Shown here one piece after another: positions 1 to 8,150 of a stretch of 64,000 bases of DNA. Source of the stretch: Clostridiaceae bacterium. Its GTDB lineage: Bacteria; Bacillota; Clostridia; Lachnospirales; Lachnospiraceae. The stretch covers positions 1 through 64,000 of the forward strand of contig QXXC01000007.1 of assembly GCA_009911305.1 (NCBI GenBank), in the 5' to 3' direction. The notes under the pieces are model-generated. The model was not told the DNA's origin. It ran no database searches and saw only the letters and a list, made by a program, of their open reading frames with translations. The translations under genes were made by a program, and so were the position numbers. Positions within the stretch are counted from its first letter, which is position 1; each line of letters opens with the position of its first letter.

Positions 1-441
1 CTGAACCTGTATGCGTACTGTGCGAATAATCCGGTGAAGTATTATGATCCGAGTGGGTATATGTCGCTGTGCCCTGGGGGGAAGACGTTTCCGGGGAATG
101 GTGATGGGGGGACAGATTCTAAAAAGGTTCCTAATCCAAACGGAAAAAAAGGTGGGAAAGCACATCAAGATAAGATAAATGATATTATCGAGGATGCAGA
201 AGGCAGAGGATTAAGGTCTAATACAGAATATAAATTTAATTCTACTGGAGGATATAAAAATAGCAGGTATGCAGACGTTGTAGTATATGATAGCCAGGGA
301 CGTGTGATGGAAATTCATCAAGTAGGAAGAAGCACTAAACGTTATCATGCACCGGTATTAAGAGAGAAAAAGGCGATAAAAGATATTCGCTCATCTCAGA
401 ATTATAATGGAGCAAAAATATATTATCACCCTTATGATTAG
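1..441 (+). CDS. Rhs-family polymorphic toxin, C-terminal end (5' truncated by window)
   Basis: The reading frame is open from the first base and starts with the Rhs core signature (NLYAYCANNPVKYYDPSG), the conserved end of the beta-cage before the variable toxin tip. After a glycine-rich linker, the last ~95 residues form a toxin domain. It contains YADVVVYD, then EIHQVGR, then a basic REKKAIKDI stretch. A D...ExxQ arrangement of this kind is typical of restriction-endonuclease-fold toxin tips, so I infer a DNase. Rhs toxins are delivered to neighbouring cells and each is paired with an immunity gene, here 8 bp downstream. The GTG at 34 is not a real start; the protein begins outside the window. 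The Rhs identity is firm, the nuclease assignment moderate. Confidence 0.85.
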   Translation: MNLYAYCANNPVKYYDPSGYMSLCPGGKTFPGNGDGGTDSKKVPNPNGKKGGKAHQDKINDIIEDAEGRGLRSNTEYKFNSTGGYKNSRYADVVVYDSQGRVMEIHQVGRSTKRYHAPVLREKKAIKDIRSSQNYNGAKIYYHPYD

Positions 442-449
442 GAGGAATA

Positions 450-944
450 ATGGGAAAACAGATTAGATTTATTATGGATGAACACGATGAGAGCATATTT
501 TTTTCCTATATTATAGACAATGGTATAGTTTTTTTTGCAAAAAAAAATGGAAATCCAGAACCCATAACGGAATTACCGGATAAAGGATCTGAGCCAGGTT
601 GGTTTAAATTATATCTGTATAAAGAAAGTTTTGGCGCAATTACTTATGCAGAAACAAAGGGAGGGCGTAGATTTATTAACGCTATTAATGCACCTGTCAT
701 CGAATTCATGAGAACAATAGTGAGAGAGAATATAAAGGAAATTGCAAGAGGTCGCTTATGGTTAGAAATGAAATACTATGATAATGAAACATTAATTAGA
801 AAGGATAAATTAATTGATGATTGGTATAAAGAATTAGGCAAATGGATTAAGAGTAACCTGACAAGCTTAGAAAATGGAGGCCAAAAAGAATATGTTAGCA
901 AATCACTGATTGATGCGGTTAAAAACGGATATAAATTATTATGA
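450..944 (+). CDS. Probable immunity protein for the upstream Rhs toxin
   Basis: This 164-residue soluble protein starts 8 bp after the Rhs stop, with an AGGAGG site (441-446) just before the ATG, so it is co-translated with the toxin. It has no signal peptide or membrane segment and shows a mixed beta/alpha pattern: a strand-rich N-terminal half, then charged helices. I do not recognise the family. The immunity assignment rests on position: the gene directly after an Rhs tip is nearly always its cognate inhibitor. Base composition is AT-rich like the toxin tip, which fits a cassette acquired together with it. Confidence 0.6.
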   Translation: MGKQIRFIMDEHDESIFFSYIIDNGIVFFAKKNGNPEPITELPDKGSEPGWFKLYLYKESFGAITYAETKGGRRFINAINAPVIEFMRTIVRENIKEIARGRLWLEMKYYDNETLIRKDKLIDDWYKELGKWIKSNLTSLENGGQKEYVSKSLIDAVKNGYKLL

Positions 945-1295
945 TAGGCAGGGGTGGGGCTGGTAGCCTTGACTTGATGGGAATGTCCTGTGTGTCAGAT
1001 GGTATAAATCTATCCATCTTTAACGGTATACATTTTGATTGTGTGGAATTTCCTGCATTAGCTACGGAAGTAATTTGAGTCGAAGCTTATATCAGAGTGG
1101 GGTATAGAAAAATATTTGGAGAAAACAAAGTATAAATTTTATAAATGATTTTCCTGGGTATTCTGTAGATTACATATTTGGGCCAGAACCGTGGAGAAAT
1201 TAGCTTCTACAAAATTTACATAATTTTGTAAGGGTCGGGAAAAAACAGATAATAATACTTTATCTGTACAAAACGAAAGCGGTTTTAGTGGAGAG
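945..1295. other. Intergenic stretch without an intact gene
   Basis: This is AT-rich sequence with short open frames only. It probably holds eroded toxin/immunity cassette sequence between the first immunity gene and the SUKH fragment. No promoter or RNA structure stands out. Confidence 0.5.
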
Positions 1296-1484
1296 ATGGG
1301 GTTTAAGTGGAAGGAACCAGCTACTGCTCTAGAGATAAATGATTTTGAAGAAAAACATAACATAATCCCACCAGAAGACTTTAAAAAATTTCTTAAAGTT
1401 TCCAATGGGGCAGAACAAGTAAGGGTGAGAGTTTTTCATTACAAGATCCGTAAGCGATCAGATTTCATACATTCTGGAAGATAA
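1296..1484 (+). pseudogene. Truncated SUKH (SMI1/KNR4) immunity gene fragment
   Basis: The 62-residue frame carries the start of a SUKH domain: EINDFEEKHNIIPPEDFKKF followed by LKVSNGA, the usual 'E-x-x-FE-x-x-x-x-I-x-P-x-D-x-x-x-F-L-x-x-x-NG' pattern. SUKH proteins are about 130-180 residues; here the match stops after the NG turn and the rest (VRVRVFHYKIRKRS) is unrelated. The frame also appears open upstream of the ATG without a clear ribosome site. I read this as an immunity gene left behind after cassette displacement. It is probably not functional. Confidence 0.65.
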
Positions 1485-1506
1485 AGTTATCAACAATCAA
1501 TATTTT

Positions 1507-1566
1507 GGCGTGGAATGGAAAGCATTCCTTTCATTCCACGCCATTAGGTGTCTGAAAAAACACCTA
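1507..1566. terminator. Two adjacent hairpins, probable terminators
   Basis: The first hairpin has an 11-bp perfect stem, GGCGTGGAATG (1507-1517) with CATTCCACGCC (1532-1542). The second pairs TAGGTGT (1545-1551) with ACACCTA (1560-1566) around an A-rich loop. They lie between the SUKH fragment and the convergent TRIC gene, so they may end transcripts from either side. Confidence 0.55.
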
Positions 1567-1572
1567 AACCAA

Positions 1573-2409
1573 TTATCTGCCCCGCGAAAAACGACGCGGG
1601 CAGAGAGATTTAAAATTTAGCAGCTTGGCTGTATGCTCTATACAAGACAGCTTCATATCCCATGCAACATCCGATCTGCTGAAGAAATATGAGATTGGCG
1701 GCTTCCTCGGGATATATAGGGAGCAGGTATTTAATTGATATAGCACAGCTCCCATTGGAATTAGTATAAGCATTTCAGTGGGGTATCGGAAAAAACGTAA
1801 CAGTGTTGCTTCGAGGTTACAGTCTGACATCGGTATGAAGAAAAGGGTATATAGTATTAAGCAATATTGAGCAGTTATCGGGTTAATACCATTAGTTAAG
1901 AAATACATATAAAGGATTGCGCCTATGATTGTAATGACCCGATAAGGTATATTTGCAGTTAATACTTCCCTGAGAGACTTACCGCATAATAGTGACGAAA
2001 GAATACCGCCGCCTAATGCTGTAACAATTCCGCAGCAAAAGGCAGTGCTCTGATTTGCTCCGAGCTTAAGCGCCCTGTCGATTCCGATCGCTATGAAGGT
2101 TCCTAAACCGAGACTGTCAGTTATCATTGTAAATTGCTTTATTTTACTTTGTAGCATCGCGTGCTTCCATGAGAGAGTGCGGTAAAGGAAAACCGTACAA
2201 AGAGCTATCAAGATTTCCGGTATGCAGTCTCTGGTAAGGGCGACTGGGAAGACGAACAATCCGAACAAATCGCGAAACATCCCGCCACCCAGCGATGAGA
2301 AAAATGCTAAAAGAAAGCAGAAAGATTCATGCTTTCCACAAGATTTCTCTACACCTTGGATGCAACATGAGGTGATGCCAATGTAATAGATGATTAATAA
2401 TAATTCCAT
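1573..2409 (-). CDS. TRIC/UPF0126-type cation channel protein with aberrant C-terminus
   Basis: The first ~200 residues match the TRIC (formerly UPF0126, YadS/YicG) family: seven hydrophobic segments in two repeats, each with a glycine motif (GGGMFRDLF near residue 42; GLGTFIAIG, then GGGILSSLL near residue 135). These membrane proteins form trimeric cation channels. Family members are about 200-210 residues. This one is 278, and the extra ~70 residues (from about MSDCNLEATL onward) are read from the antisense of a repeat also present near 9.2 kb. The native 3' end therefore appears to have been replaced during cassette rearrangement. A ribosome site AAAGGAG lies 11 bp before the ATG. It is divergent from the GTPase operon. 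Function of the chimeric product is uncertain. Confidence 0.65.
   Translation of the reverse strand: MELLLIIYYIGITSCCIQGVEKSCGKHESFCFLLAFFSSLGGGMFRDLFGLFVFPVALTRDCIPEILIALCTVFLYRTLSWKHAMLQSKIKQFTMITDSLGLGTFIAIGIDRALKLGANQSTAFCCGIVTALGGGILSSLLCGKSLREVLTANIPYRVITIIGAILYMYFLTNGINPITAQYCLILYTLFFIPMSDCNLEATLLRFFRYPTEMLILIPMGAVLYQLNTCSLYIPRKPPISYFFSRSDVAWDMKLSCIEHTAKLLNFKSLCPRRFSRGR
1675..1820. repeat. Diverged ~140-bp repeat, copy A
   Basis: This aligns on the same strand with 9171-9313. Shared blocks include TTTAATTGATATAGC, CAGCTCC, GGAATT and GAGGTTAC/AGGGTTAC, in the same order and at nearly the same spacing. Copy A overlaps the 3' end of the TRIC gene on the opposite strand. Copy B follows a SUKH immunity gene. 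It looks like a homology block left at the edge of toxin/immunity cassettes. Confidence 0.6.
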
Positions 2410-2543
2410 AATTGCATAGCTCCTTTCTAAAATGATTATTTTATGTAGTCTATTGTACTATATAGAAAGAGGGGGGTTTGACATGTAGGAATAGTTTGAG
2501 ACAAACGATAGACAATCAAGTACAAGTTAAGGACAAGAAAAAA

Positions 2544-3713
2544 ATGAATATAAAAAACGTCAAAGGCGATATCGTGTGTAAAATACCACACAGTCCATTT
2601 CTCTATTATTTGTTTATATGTAGTCATGAGAATTATAAAAATTTTGCTTATCAGACAGAGGCACAGGCTGAAAACAGCGTCAAAAGAATAAGCGAATGGA
2701 TCAAAAATCATTTAAAGAGCAGACAAATTGATGAAGAAGGCAGGAGCATTATTACACAGGATTTTCGTGAATTTGTTGAAAAGATGGAAAAATGGGACAG
2801 GAAAAAGATGCCTGAATATTGTCTGGTTGAATTTTATTGGGAAATAGCAGCGTTAAAGCAAAACTTTGAGCGTCCAGAAAATAAATATAATACTATTTTG
2901 AAATCAGATATAGACTTTATAAGGAGGTTTGACTCTGCATTTGATAGTTATGAGAATGCAGGCGCTAAAGCTATAAATGATAAACGTCTTAGTGAGATCA
3001 TGAGGGGGTTAAGGGATAGGGGAGAAGTGAAGAAAAAACATGAGAAGCAATTTACATTTCTTTTGAAAGAAGTATTTCCGAATTATGTAAATATATATGG
3101 AACGCTTCCAGAGATAATCCGATCCAAACCATGGGAAGAAATTGCGTTTGGCGATTTAGAACATGCGGAGCGTATAAAAAATGATCTGCAGGGAGACGGA
3201 AGATATGAAAAAGTAAAACAATTATTTAAAAAATTTGACTCTAAAACTGCAAAACTTGAAACAGATAGTATAAGAGATACTCTTTTAGAAATATCGAAGC
3301 TTCTGGATGAAATATACAAATGGGAGAGATATTATGGCAAAAAGAGAAGGAGAGATGAGAGAAAAGATAATCTAATTGAATATGATTCAGATGATGATGG
3401 AAAAATTCCGAAGCTACACTCACATATCCTTGCTTTTATGCGTTGGATACCAATAACGCCTTATGACGGGCCAAACGAAGAGGTAATGGAATCGGTGGAT
3501 AAGGTAATTGATCGAATCAACCCAACGGCTTGGGAAATCATATCAGAAAATGATAATTTGAAGAAAATTTTGGAGCTTTACCCTTCGGATGCTCGTAATA
3601 TTATATTTATACAGGAAGATGGTAAGGATTTGCGTAAATTACTAATTAATGCGATGTATCATGAACCATATATTCGCAGATACTTTCATACTTTATATAA
3701 GGCTGATGCTTGA
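2544..3713 (+). CDS. Helical protein of unknown function, partner of the EF-Tu-like GTPase
   Basis: I do not recognise this 389-residue protein. It is charged, strongly helical, rich in lysine and glutamate, and has no signal peptide. A short cysteine/histidine patch (YYLFICSHENYKNF) lies near residue 21, and a very acidic segment (EYDSDDDG) near residue 270 follows a basic KKRRRDERK run, probably a flexible linker. I chose ATG 2544 because AAGGA sits 10 bp upstream; an in-frame TTG at 2478 would add 22 residues but has no ribosome site. The gene ends 23 bp before the GTPase start, so the two form an operon. The partner role is inferred from that coupling. Confidence 0.7.
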   Translation: MNIKNVKGDIVCKIPHSPFLYYLFICSHENYKNFAYQTEAQAENSVKRISEWIKNHLKSRQIDEEGRSIITQDFREFVEKMEKWDRKKMPEYCLVEFYWEIAALKQNFERPENKYNTILKSDIDFIRRFDSAFDSYENAGAKAINDKRLSEIMRGLRDRGEVKKKHEKQFTFLLKEVFPNYVNIYGTLPEIIRSKPWEEIAFGDLEHAERIKNDLQGDGRYEKVKQLFKKFDSKTAKLETDSIRDTLLEISKLLDEIYKWERYYGKKRRRDERKDNLIEYDSDDDGKIPKLHSHILAFMRWIPITPYDGPNEEVMESVDKVIDRINPTAWEIISENDNLKKILELYPSDARNIIFIQEDGKDLRKLLINAMYHEPYIRRYFHTLYKADA

Positions 3714-3736
3714 AAATAGAAAAAGGAGGAGGTTTA

Positions 3737-5680
3737 ATGAGCAATATCGTTATCTTTGGAGCGCCGCACAGTGGTAAAACAACGCTTTTGGGCTACTTGT
3801 CCACAGGAATGTTTCGTCATCCGCAGTTTAATCTGGAAATTTTACAGAAATTGAAACTTATTAAAAAATTAGAGATGGAGGATGACTTCTGTATTGGAGA
3901 TCCCTATAATCCGATTCATATTCGTAAAGATATTATCCTGCCGTCTTTCGTATCACTTGATCGGGATGAGTTGCGCAAATTTACGGATGAAGGAGAAAAT
4001 TCTCCGGGAACTTCCAAACGGCTGCATCATAAACAGCTTACTCTTTGTATGAGCGGACGTGAGGAGACGTGGACTGGCCTGAATGAAAATGAGAATACAA
4101 CGTGTACTTTTATCGATTTGCCAGGATTTAGGCAACGGATCAGCGATAAATATAAGGGATTCTTTGAGGGGGATGTCGGACTGGCTCTGTTGGATATCAA
4201 GGAGGTTCTGAAGCTGGAAGAAGCATTAAAACGTAGATCACAGAAGAAGGAAGATCAGGGATTCATTGATAAGCAGGAAAGAAAACTGTTTGAGCCAGTG
4301 CGAATTTGGTGTGATTATCGTTCATCAGCACAACTTATCATCGTTTTGTCAAAAATCGATCAGGAACTCATATATAATGATAATAAAGTGGATGTGGCTC
4401 ATCAGAGCGATGCGGTTCGGAGCGCGGTTGAATGCATCCGTAGTTATACGAAAACGTTTGGAGGGAAAAACGCGATACCTGTTGTACCTATTTCTATCCG
4501 CATAACCCAAGAAGAGAATACGAAAAAGAAACCCAGAATGAAAGTCTTTTTTCGCCGGGAGGCTGAGAATATATACGAAGCCCCTCCAGGAAAAAATCTG
4601 CCAGGGGATGGGACGCTGGTTACCTGCCTGAAACGCTTATTAAAGCCACATGTAAGCGGGCAGGATCGTGCTTTTTCTATGGCAAGTGTGGACAGGCCGA
4701 TGAGAGCTATGGTTAATTATAAGAGAAAAACAGCGCTTCAGATTTGCGCCAATCATGGAACGCTTCACGATACGGATAAAGTGGTTTTGGGGCCGGTTTT
4801 ATACAGACGGTCAAATGAAATTTGTTATACCAGATGTACAATAGCAAGTCTGAAAGCAGATGGAGCTAAAGAACCATCCTCCATGTTATTTGAAGGGAAT
4901 GTGGGGGGCGTAATCTTTAAGTCTATTACTAACATTGAGGAAAGGCCATCGGAGAGGTACGCTTTGAATTCTGTGCTGACAGAATCAGATATCAGAATTT
5001 TGCGCTCAACTATTCTGTTTACAGGCGAAGCTATCCAGGGAGATGTAGTTGTACTTGAAATATATAAGAAGGAATATTTAACAATCAATGGAGAGATTGA
5101 TATTCTCTATACAGATATTTTGCGTTCTCTGATGCCATATGATGAAATAACATTGTTCTGGTATGGGAAAAAAATTTTGGTTAAGGTGATTGAAATCCAT
5201 TTTTTGGAGGACAGGCTCTGTCTGAGCGTGATGGCGTCCAACAGCCAATGTCATTTAGTTCCGCACTTTACACTTCCGTGTAATGAGGATGGAACGATCC
5301 GGCATTGCGATAATGTTCTTTTAGCAATTCCGGATACAGGTTATTTTGGAAAAACAGGTTCAGGAGAGTCAATATATACTTATATCAGCGCGAATGCCAA
5401 GGAGATCAGGAACAGCGAGGAATACGATAGCATACGGACAGAGAGTGGCTTGGAATTGGGACTGGGGAATATTTTGAAAGAAAACCTTCGCTTTGAATCC
5501 GAAAAGATTCCAGGAGGAGAGAGGCTGATTATACCGATAAAAAGCACTAGAAAAAAAGATAATTTAAATATTATTTTAACCAGTATCCGTAAAAATTTAA
5601 GGTACAATTTCAGTCGAAGATTATATCAGAGTAAAGGGGGGATAGAAATATACCTGGCAAAAAGTATGGGTAAAAGCTGA
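3737..5680 (+). CDS. EF-Tu/EF-1A-like translational-type GTPase, divergent
   Basis: The 647-residue protein has a P-loop G8-APHS-GKT15, a G3 motif as DLPG at 127-130 (DxPG in elongation factors), GDVGLALLD matching the 'ADVALLVVD' strand, a degenerate G4 SKID at 205-208 instead of NKxD, and a G5-like PIS at 251. Residues ~320-400 resemble EF-Tu domain II (PMRAMVNYKRKTALQ, then GTLHDTDKVVLGPV and GNVGGV). A beta-rich domain III-like part and ~120 residues with no recognised domain follow. It is longer than EF-Tu (about 395) and carries an insertion between G1 and G3. ATG 3737 is preceded by AAAGGAGGAGG at 6 bp. Its role (translation quality control, conflict or defence) is unknown. Confidence 0.7.
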   Translation: MSNIVIFGAPHSGKTTLLGYLSTGMFRHPQFNLEILQKLKLIKKLEMEDDFCIGDPYNPIHIRKDIILPSFVSLDRDELRKFTDEGENSPGTSKRLHHKQLTLCMSGREETWTGLNENENTTCTFIDLPGFRQRISDKYKGFFEGDVGLALLDIKEVLKLEEALKRRSQKKEDQGFIDKQERKLFEPVRIWCDYRSSAQLIIVLSKIDQELIYNDNKVDVAHQSDAVRSAVECIRSYTKTFGGKNAIPVVPISIRITQEENTKKKPRMKVFFRREAENIYEAPPGKNLPGDGTLVTCLKRLLKPHVSGQDRAFSMASVDRPMRAMVNYKRKTALQICANHGTLHDTDKVVLGPVLYRRSNEICYTRCTIASLKADGAKEPSSMLFEGNVGGVIFKSITNIEERPSERYALNSVLTESDIRILRSTILFTGEAIQGDVVVLEIYKKEYLTINGEIDILYTDILRSLMPYDEITLFWYGKKILVKVIEIHFLEDRLCLSVMASNSQCHLVPHFTLPCNEDGTIRHCDNVLLAIPDTGYFGKTGSGESIYTYISANAKEIRNSEEYDSIRTESGLELGLGNILKENLRFESEKIPGGERLIIPIKSTRKKDNLNIILTSIRKNLRYNFSRRLYQSKGGIEIYLAKSMGKS

Positions 5681-5705
5681 AATATAATTCTGACATACAT
5701 CAAAA

Positions 5706-5737
5706 GAGCCATTAGCTAAATATAATGGTTTCTTTTT
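5706..5737 (+). terminator. Rho-independent terminator of the GTPase operon
   Basis: AGCCATTA (5707-5714) pairs with TAATGGTT (5723-5730), allowing one G-U pair, around an AT loop and is followed by CTTTTT. It sits about 25 bp after the GTPase stop codon. Confidence 0.6.
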
Positions 5738-5853
5738 GAAATCTGTGTGATTGAATGTTTTTAAATGTGCACTAAAAATACATAAATTATTATATACAAA
5801 ACAGAACAAATTGTGTATAATTATTATACAATGACTATAACCGGAGGATCGCT

Positions 5854-6018
5854 ATGATACATAACGATAAAACCTTAATGTACCCGCCGCCCAAAACCGT
5901 ATATTCCAGTCCGGTTCTGTTTAAATACCTGTATAATTTCTGCGTAGTATACTGCCAGATGTTAGCGGGGAGGAACTGCAGGATCGGAAAACGAATGAAA
6001 AAGGGGAAGCCGGAATGA
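5854..6018 (+). CDS. Short unrecognised ORF (54 aa) coupled to a LytTR regulator
   Basis: The ORF starts at ATG 5854 behind GGAGG (5843-5847). Its TGA overlaps the next ATG as ATGA, the classic sign of translational coupling. The peptide has a PPPK motif, an aromatic-rich middle (FKYLYNFCVVYCQML) and a basic tail (RIGKRMKKGK). Its place ahead of an AgrA/AgrC-like pair raises the idea of a signal precursor, but there is no AgrB protease nearby and the peptide lacks the usual charged AgrD tail. It could equally be the 5' remnant of a larger gene. Confidence 0.45.
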   Translation: MIHNDKTLMYPPPKTVYSSPVLFKYLYNFCVVYCQMLAGRNCRIGKRMKKGKPE

Positions 6019-6746
6019 ATGCGAAAAAGCTGGAGATCGGAATCTGCGACGACCAGCCGCGGGATCTGAAGAGGATCCGCGATGTCCTTTGCAGCAGTTT
6101 GGAAGCCATGGGGGGATGGGATGCCTCCATCCATCTGTTCCGCCGGGGCCGGGATCTCTGTGAGGAAAGCCAACGGACGACGTTCAGTCTGCTGTTCCTG
6201 GATGTGATGATGCCGGATTTAAGCGGGTTTGACCTGGCGAGCCGGATTCGCATGCACAGGGGTGAGACACAGGTGGTGTTTGTATCCAATCATGAGAACA
6301 TGGTATTTGACTCGTACGATTACTCGCCGCTGTGGTTTGTGCGCAAGAGCCTGCTGGAGCGGGATATGTTCAGGGCGCTTATGAAATACCGGCAGGCAAC
6401 GTCAGAGAGAAGGATCACCTACCGCATAAAAGAGGGATTTGGGAGACGTGAGGTGATGCTGGATGAACTGATGTATATCGAGTGTGAAAAACATACGCTG
6501 AAGCTGTCAATGTCTGACGGGAATGTCTATCAGTCCTACGGAAGCCTCCGGCCAGTGGAAGAGGAGCTGTCAGAATCCGGTTTTATCCGTATTCATAAGA
6601 GCTATCTTGTGAACCAGCGTTATATCAGTGAAGTATGTAAACGGAGCGTACGGCTGCGGAATGGCTCTGAGCTGGATATGGGGAAGGCGAGGCGGAAGGA
6701 GATTGCGGAGGCAATGATCTGGTATGAGAGGGGGAAAACAACATAG
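6015..6746 (+). CDS. LytTR-family response regulator
   Basis: This 243-residue cytoplasmic DNA-binding regulator has an N-terminal receiver domain (EIGICDDQPRDL acidic pocket; phospho-acceptor Asp in LFLDVMMPDLSG near residue 60) and a C-terminal LytTR domain (DELMYIECEKHTLKL, then GFIRIHKSYLVNQRYI). LytTR regulators bind direct repeats upstream of targets, often peptide or surface genes. It overlaps the preceding small ORF and is followed 11 bp later by the GHKL kinase, so the pair forms a two-component system. The G+C content is higher than the flanking toxin genes, so it may have a separate origin. Confidence 0.88.
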   Translation: MNAKKLEIGICDDQPRDLKRIRDVLCSSLEAMGGWDASIHLFRRGRDLCEESQRTTFSLLFLDVMMPDLSGFDLASRIRMHRGETQVVFVSNHENMVFDSYDYSPLWFVRKSLLERDMFRALMKYRQATSERRITYRIKEGFGRREVMLDELMYIECEKHTLKLSMSDGNVYQSYGSLRPVEEELSESGFIRIHKSYLVNQRYISEVCKRSVRLRNGSELDMGKARRKEIAEAMIWYERGKTT

Positions 6747-6757
6747 CCGGATATATC

Positions 6758-7588
6758 ATGAACGGACTGTCGGCTGTTATCGCGGCTGATTGCATAAGGC
6801 GCGGGTTTGAAAAGCGGTATGAGGGACGCAGAGATATCCTGCTGCGGACAGCGGGATGCCTGCTTTGTTTTACAGCGGCGGGATTGTTCTGCCGTTTCGC
6901 CGGCAGGTATTTAAGAGGTATGAAGGAAGCGGAGTATGAGAGGGCGATCTGTGAACAGCAGCAAAAGCAGATCCATGACTTGTACCGGATTAGCCGCCAG
7001 GCAAACCATATACGCCATGATATGAAGATCAAGCTGGATGTGGTGTATGAGCTGCTGAGGAAGGGAGAATACCAAAAGGCAAAGGAAGGTATAAAGAGGC
7101 TGGCATGCGAATGGGGCGATTACCCGGAGCTGCCCCAGGAGACCGGAAATGAAGGGCTCAACGCAGCGCTTTTAAAGGCGGCCCGGGAGTCCCATGAACA
7201 GGGAGTGAAATTCCGCTATGTGGTAATGGGAAAGACAGATGGTATAGACAGCCTGGATATGGGAAATCTTGTCTATAACCTTCTGAAAAACGGAATCGAG
7301 GCAAGCGCCAGGACGCAGGGAGAACGCGAGGTGGAGATTGCGGTGCGAAACGATGCGTCCAAAACGGAGATAGAGGTCATCAACAGCATTTGCGGATCCG
7401 TGATAAAAGAAAATCCGTGGATGCAAAGCCAAAAGAAAAACCGCTCAGAGCATGGATTCGGAATGAAGAGTATCCGGGAAATCGTAGAGAAATACCATGG
7501 GGAATACGTGTACGCAGAAGAAGGCAATCTGTTTATACAGAAAATAATTCTGAGGACATTTCGGGCAGCGCTTTTGCCGGAATCTTAA
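6758..7588 (+). CDS. GHKL sensor histidine kinase, AgrC/DcuS-like, short sensor
   Basis: The 276-residue kinase has one clear transmembrane helix (residues ~28-45), then a coiled coil, the H-box HIRHDMK, the N-box NLVYNLLKNGIEA and a G-box with HGFGMKSI. This is the GHKL_5 ATPase arrangement of AgrC-type kinases that phosphorylate LytTR regulators. AgrC-type sensors normally have six or seven membrane segments; here almost all of the sensor is missing. The ATG at 6758 has no strong ribosome site and lies 11 bp behind the regulator stop, so either the gene is 5' truncated or it is a naturally minimal sensor. Confidence 0.78.
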   Translation: MNGLSAVIAADCIRRGFEKRYEGRRDILLRTAGCLLCFTAAGLFCRFAGRYLRGMKEAEYERAICEQQQKQIHDLYRISRQANHIRHDMKIKLDVVYELLRKGEYQKAKEGIKRLACEWGDYPELPQETGNEGLNAALLKAARESHEQGVKFRYVVMGKTDGIDSLDMGNLVYNLLKNGIEASARTQGEREVEIAVRNDASKTEIEVINSICGSVIKENPWMQSQKKNRSEHGFGMKSIREIVEKYHGEYVYAEEGNLFIQKIILRTFRAALLPES

Positions 7589-7660
7589 AATCATGCGCCG
7601 GCTCTGCAGATCCGATACCATATAGAGCGGAAGGTGTTAAAGAAGGAGCATATAAAAGTC

Positions 7661-7894
7661 ATGGATGCCGAAGGGCTTCAAAGAGGACTGCGGACTGTGC
7701 TGGAAGATGCACCGGAGAGGATGAAAGATACGTTAGCGCTTGGGAAACAGTCTGAAGCTGGAAAGAAAGATATTTATCTGTCACAGGTGACACTTGAGGA
7801 AGTGGGTGAGCGCCGTGAGCAAAAAAGAACGGTACTATTTGAATATTTGAGCAGGATTTCTTATACGAAACTGGAAATAACGAATGAAGTTTAA
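7661..7894 (+). CDS. Small hypothetical protein (77 aa)
   Basis: I do not recognise this product. It is a hydrophilic, probably all-helical protein rich in glutamate (QSEAGKKDIYLSQ, then TLEEVGERREQKR). The ATG at 7661 has AAGAAGGAG about 12 bp upstream; an in-frame TTG at 7634 is less likely. It lies 72 bp after the kinase and ahead of a terminator, so it could be the last gene of that transcript. It could also be the leftover end of a gene cut by nearby insertions. Confidence 0.4.
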   Translation: MDAEGLQRGLRTVLEDAPERMKDTLALGKQSEAGKKDIYLSQVTLEEVGERREQKRTVLFEYLSRISYTKLEITNEV

Positions 7895-7962
7895 AAAGCT
7901 GCAAACCAGATTATAGATATGGTCATACTGACACCGAAAAGCTTTGGCCTCGTGTTTTTTCA

Positions 7963-8000
7963 AGGATTCTATCCCAAACAAAAGATAGAGTCCTTTTTAT
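7963..8000 (+). terminator. Strong Rho-independent terminator
   Basis: AGGATTCTATC (7963-7973) pairs with GATAGAGTCCT (7984-7994) with one G-U pair, followed directly by TTTTTAT. It ends the two-component transcript. Confidence 0.75.
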
Positions 8001-8036
8001 ATACACTCCAAATCTGCACTGAATTTCGCAGGGTAA

Positions 8037-8092
8037 ACGCATGATTTAATATCTATGCAGTAGAGATAAGATCTGGTATATTGTATTTAAAA
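8037..8092. repeat. Promoter-bearing repeat, copy A
   Basis: About 55 bp align at roughly 80% identity with 18827-18883 on the same strand. Both copies share CATGATTT, ATATCT, TGCA, TAGAGA, ATCTG and TATATT, and both keep 17 bp between a -35-like hexamer and TATATT (8077-8082 here). The second copy drives the isomerase gene on the far side of the island. This copy lies ahead of the ISAs1 remnant. Confidence 0.5.
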
Positions 8093-8150
8093 ACTGACAA
8101 TCTTCGCACAATCGTGTACAATGATTTCTATAACTTTTTGAAAGGAAATC

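Noticed and set aside
5854-6018. Calling the short ORF an AgrD autoinducer precursor
   Set aside because: There is no AgrB, no typical amphipathic leader or charged AgrD tail; only position favours it.
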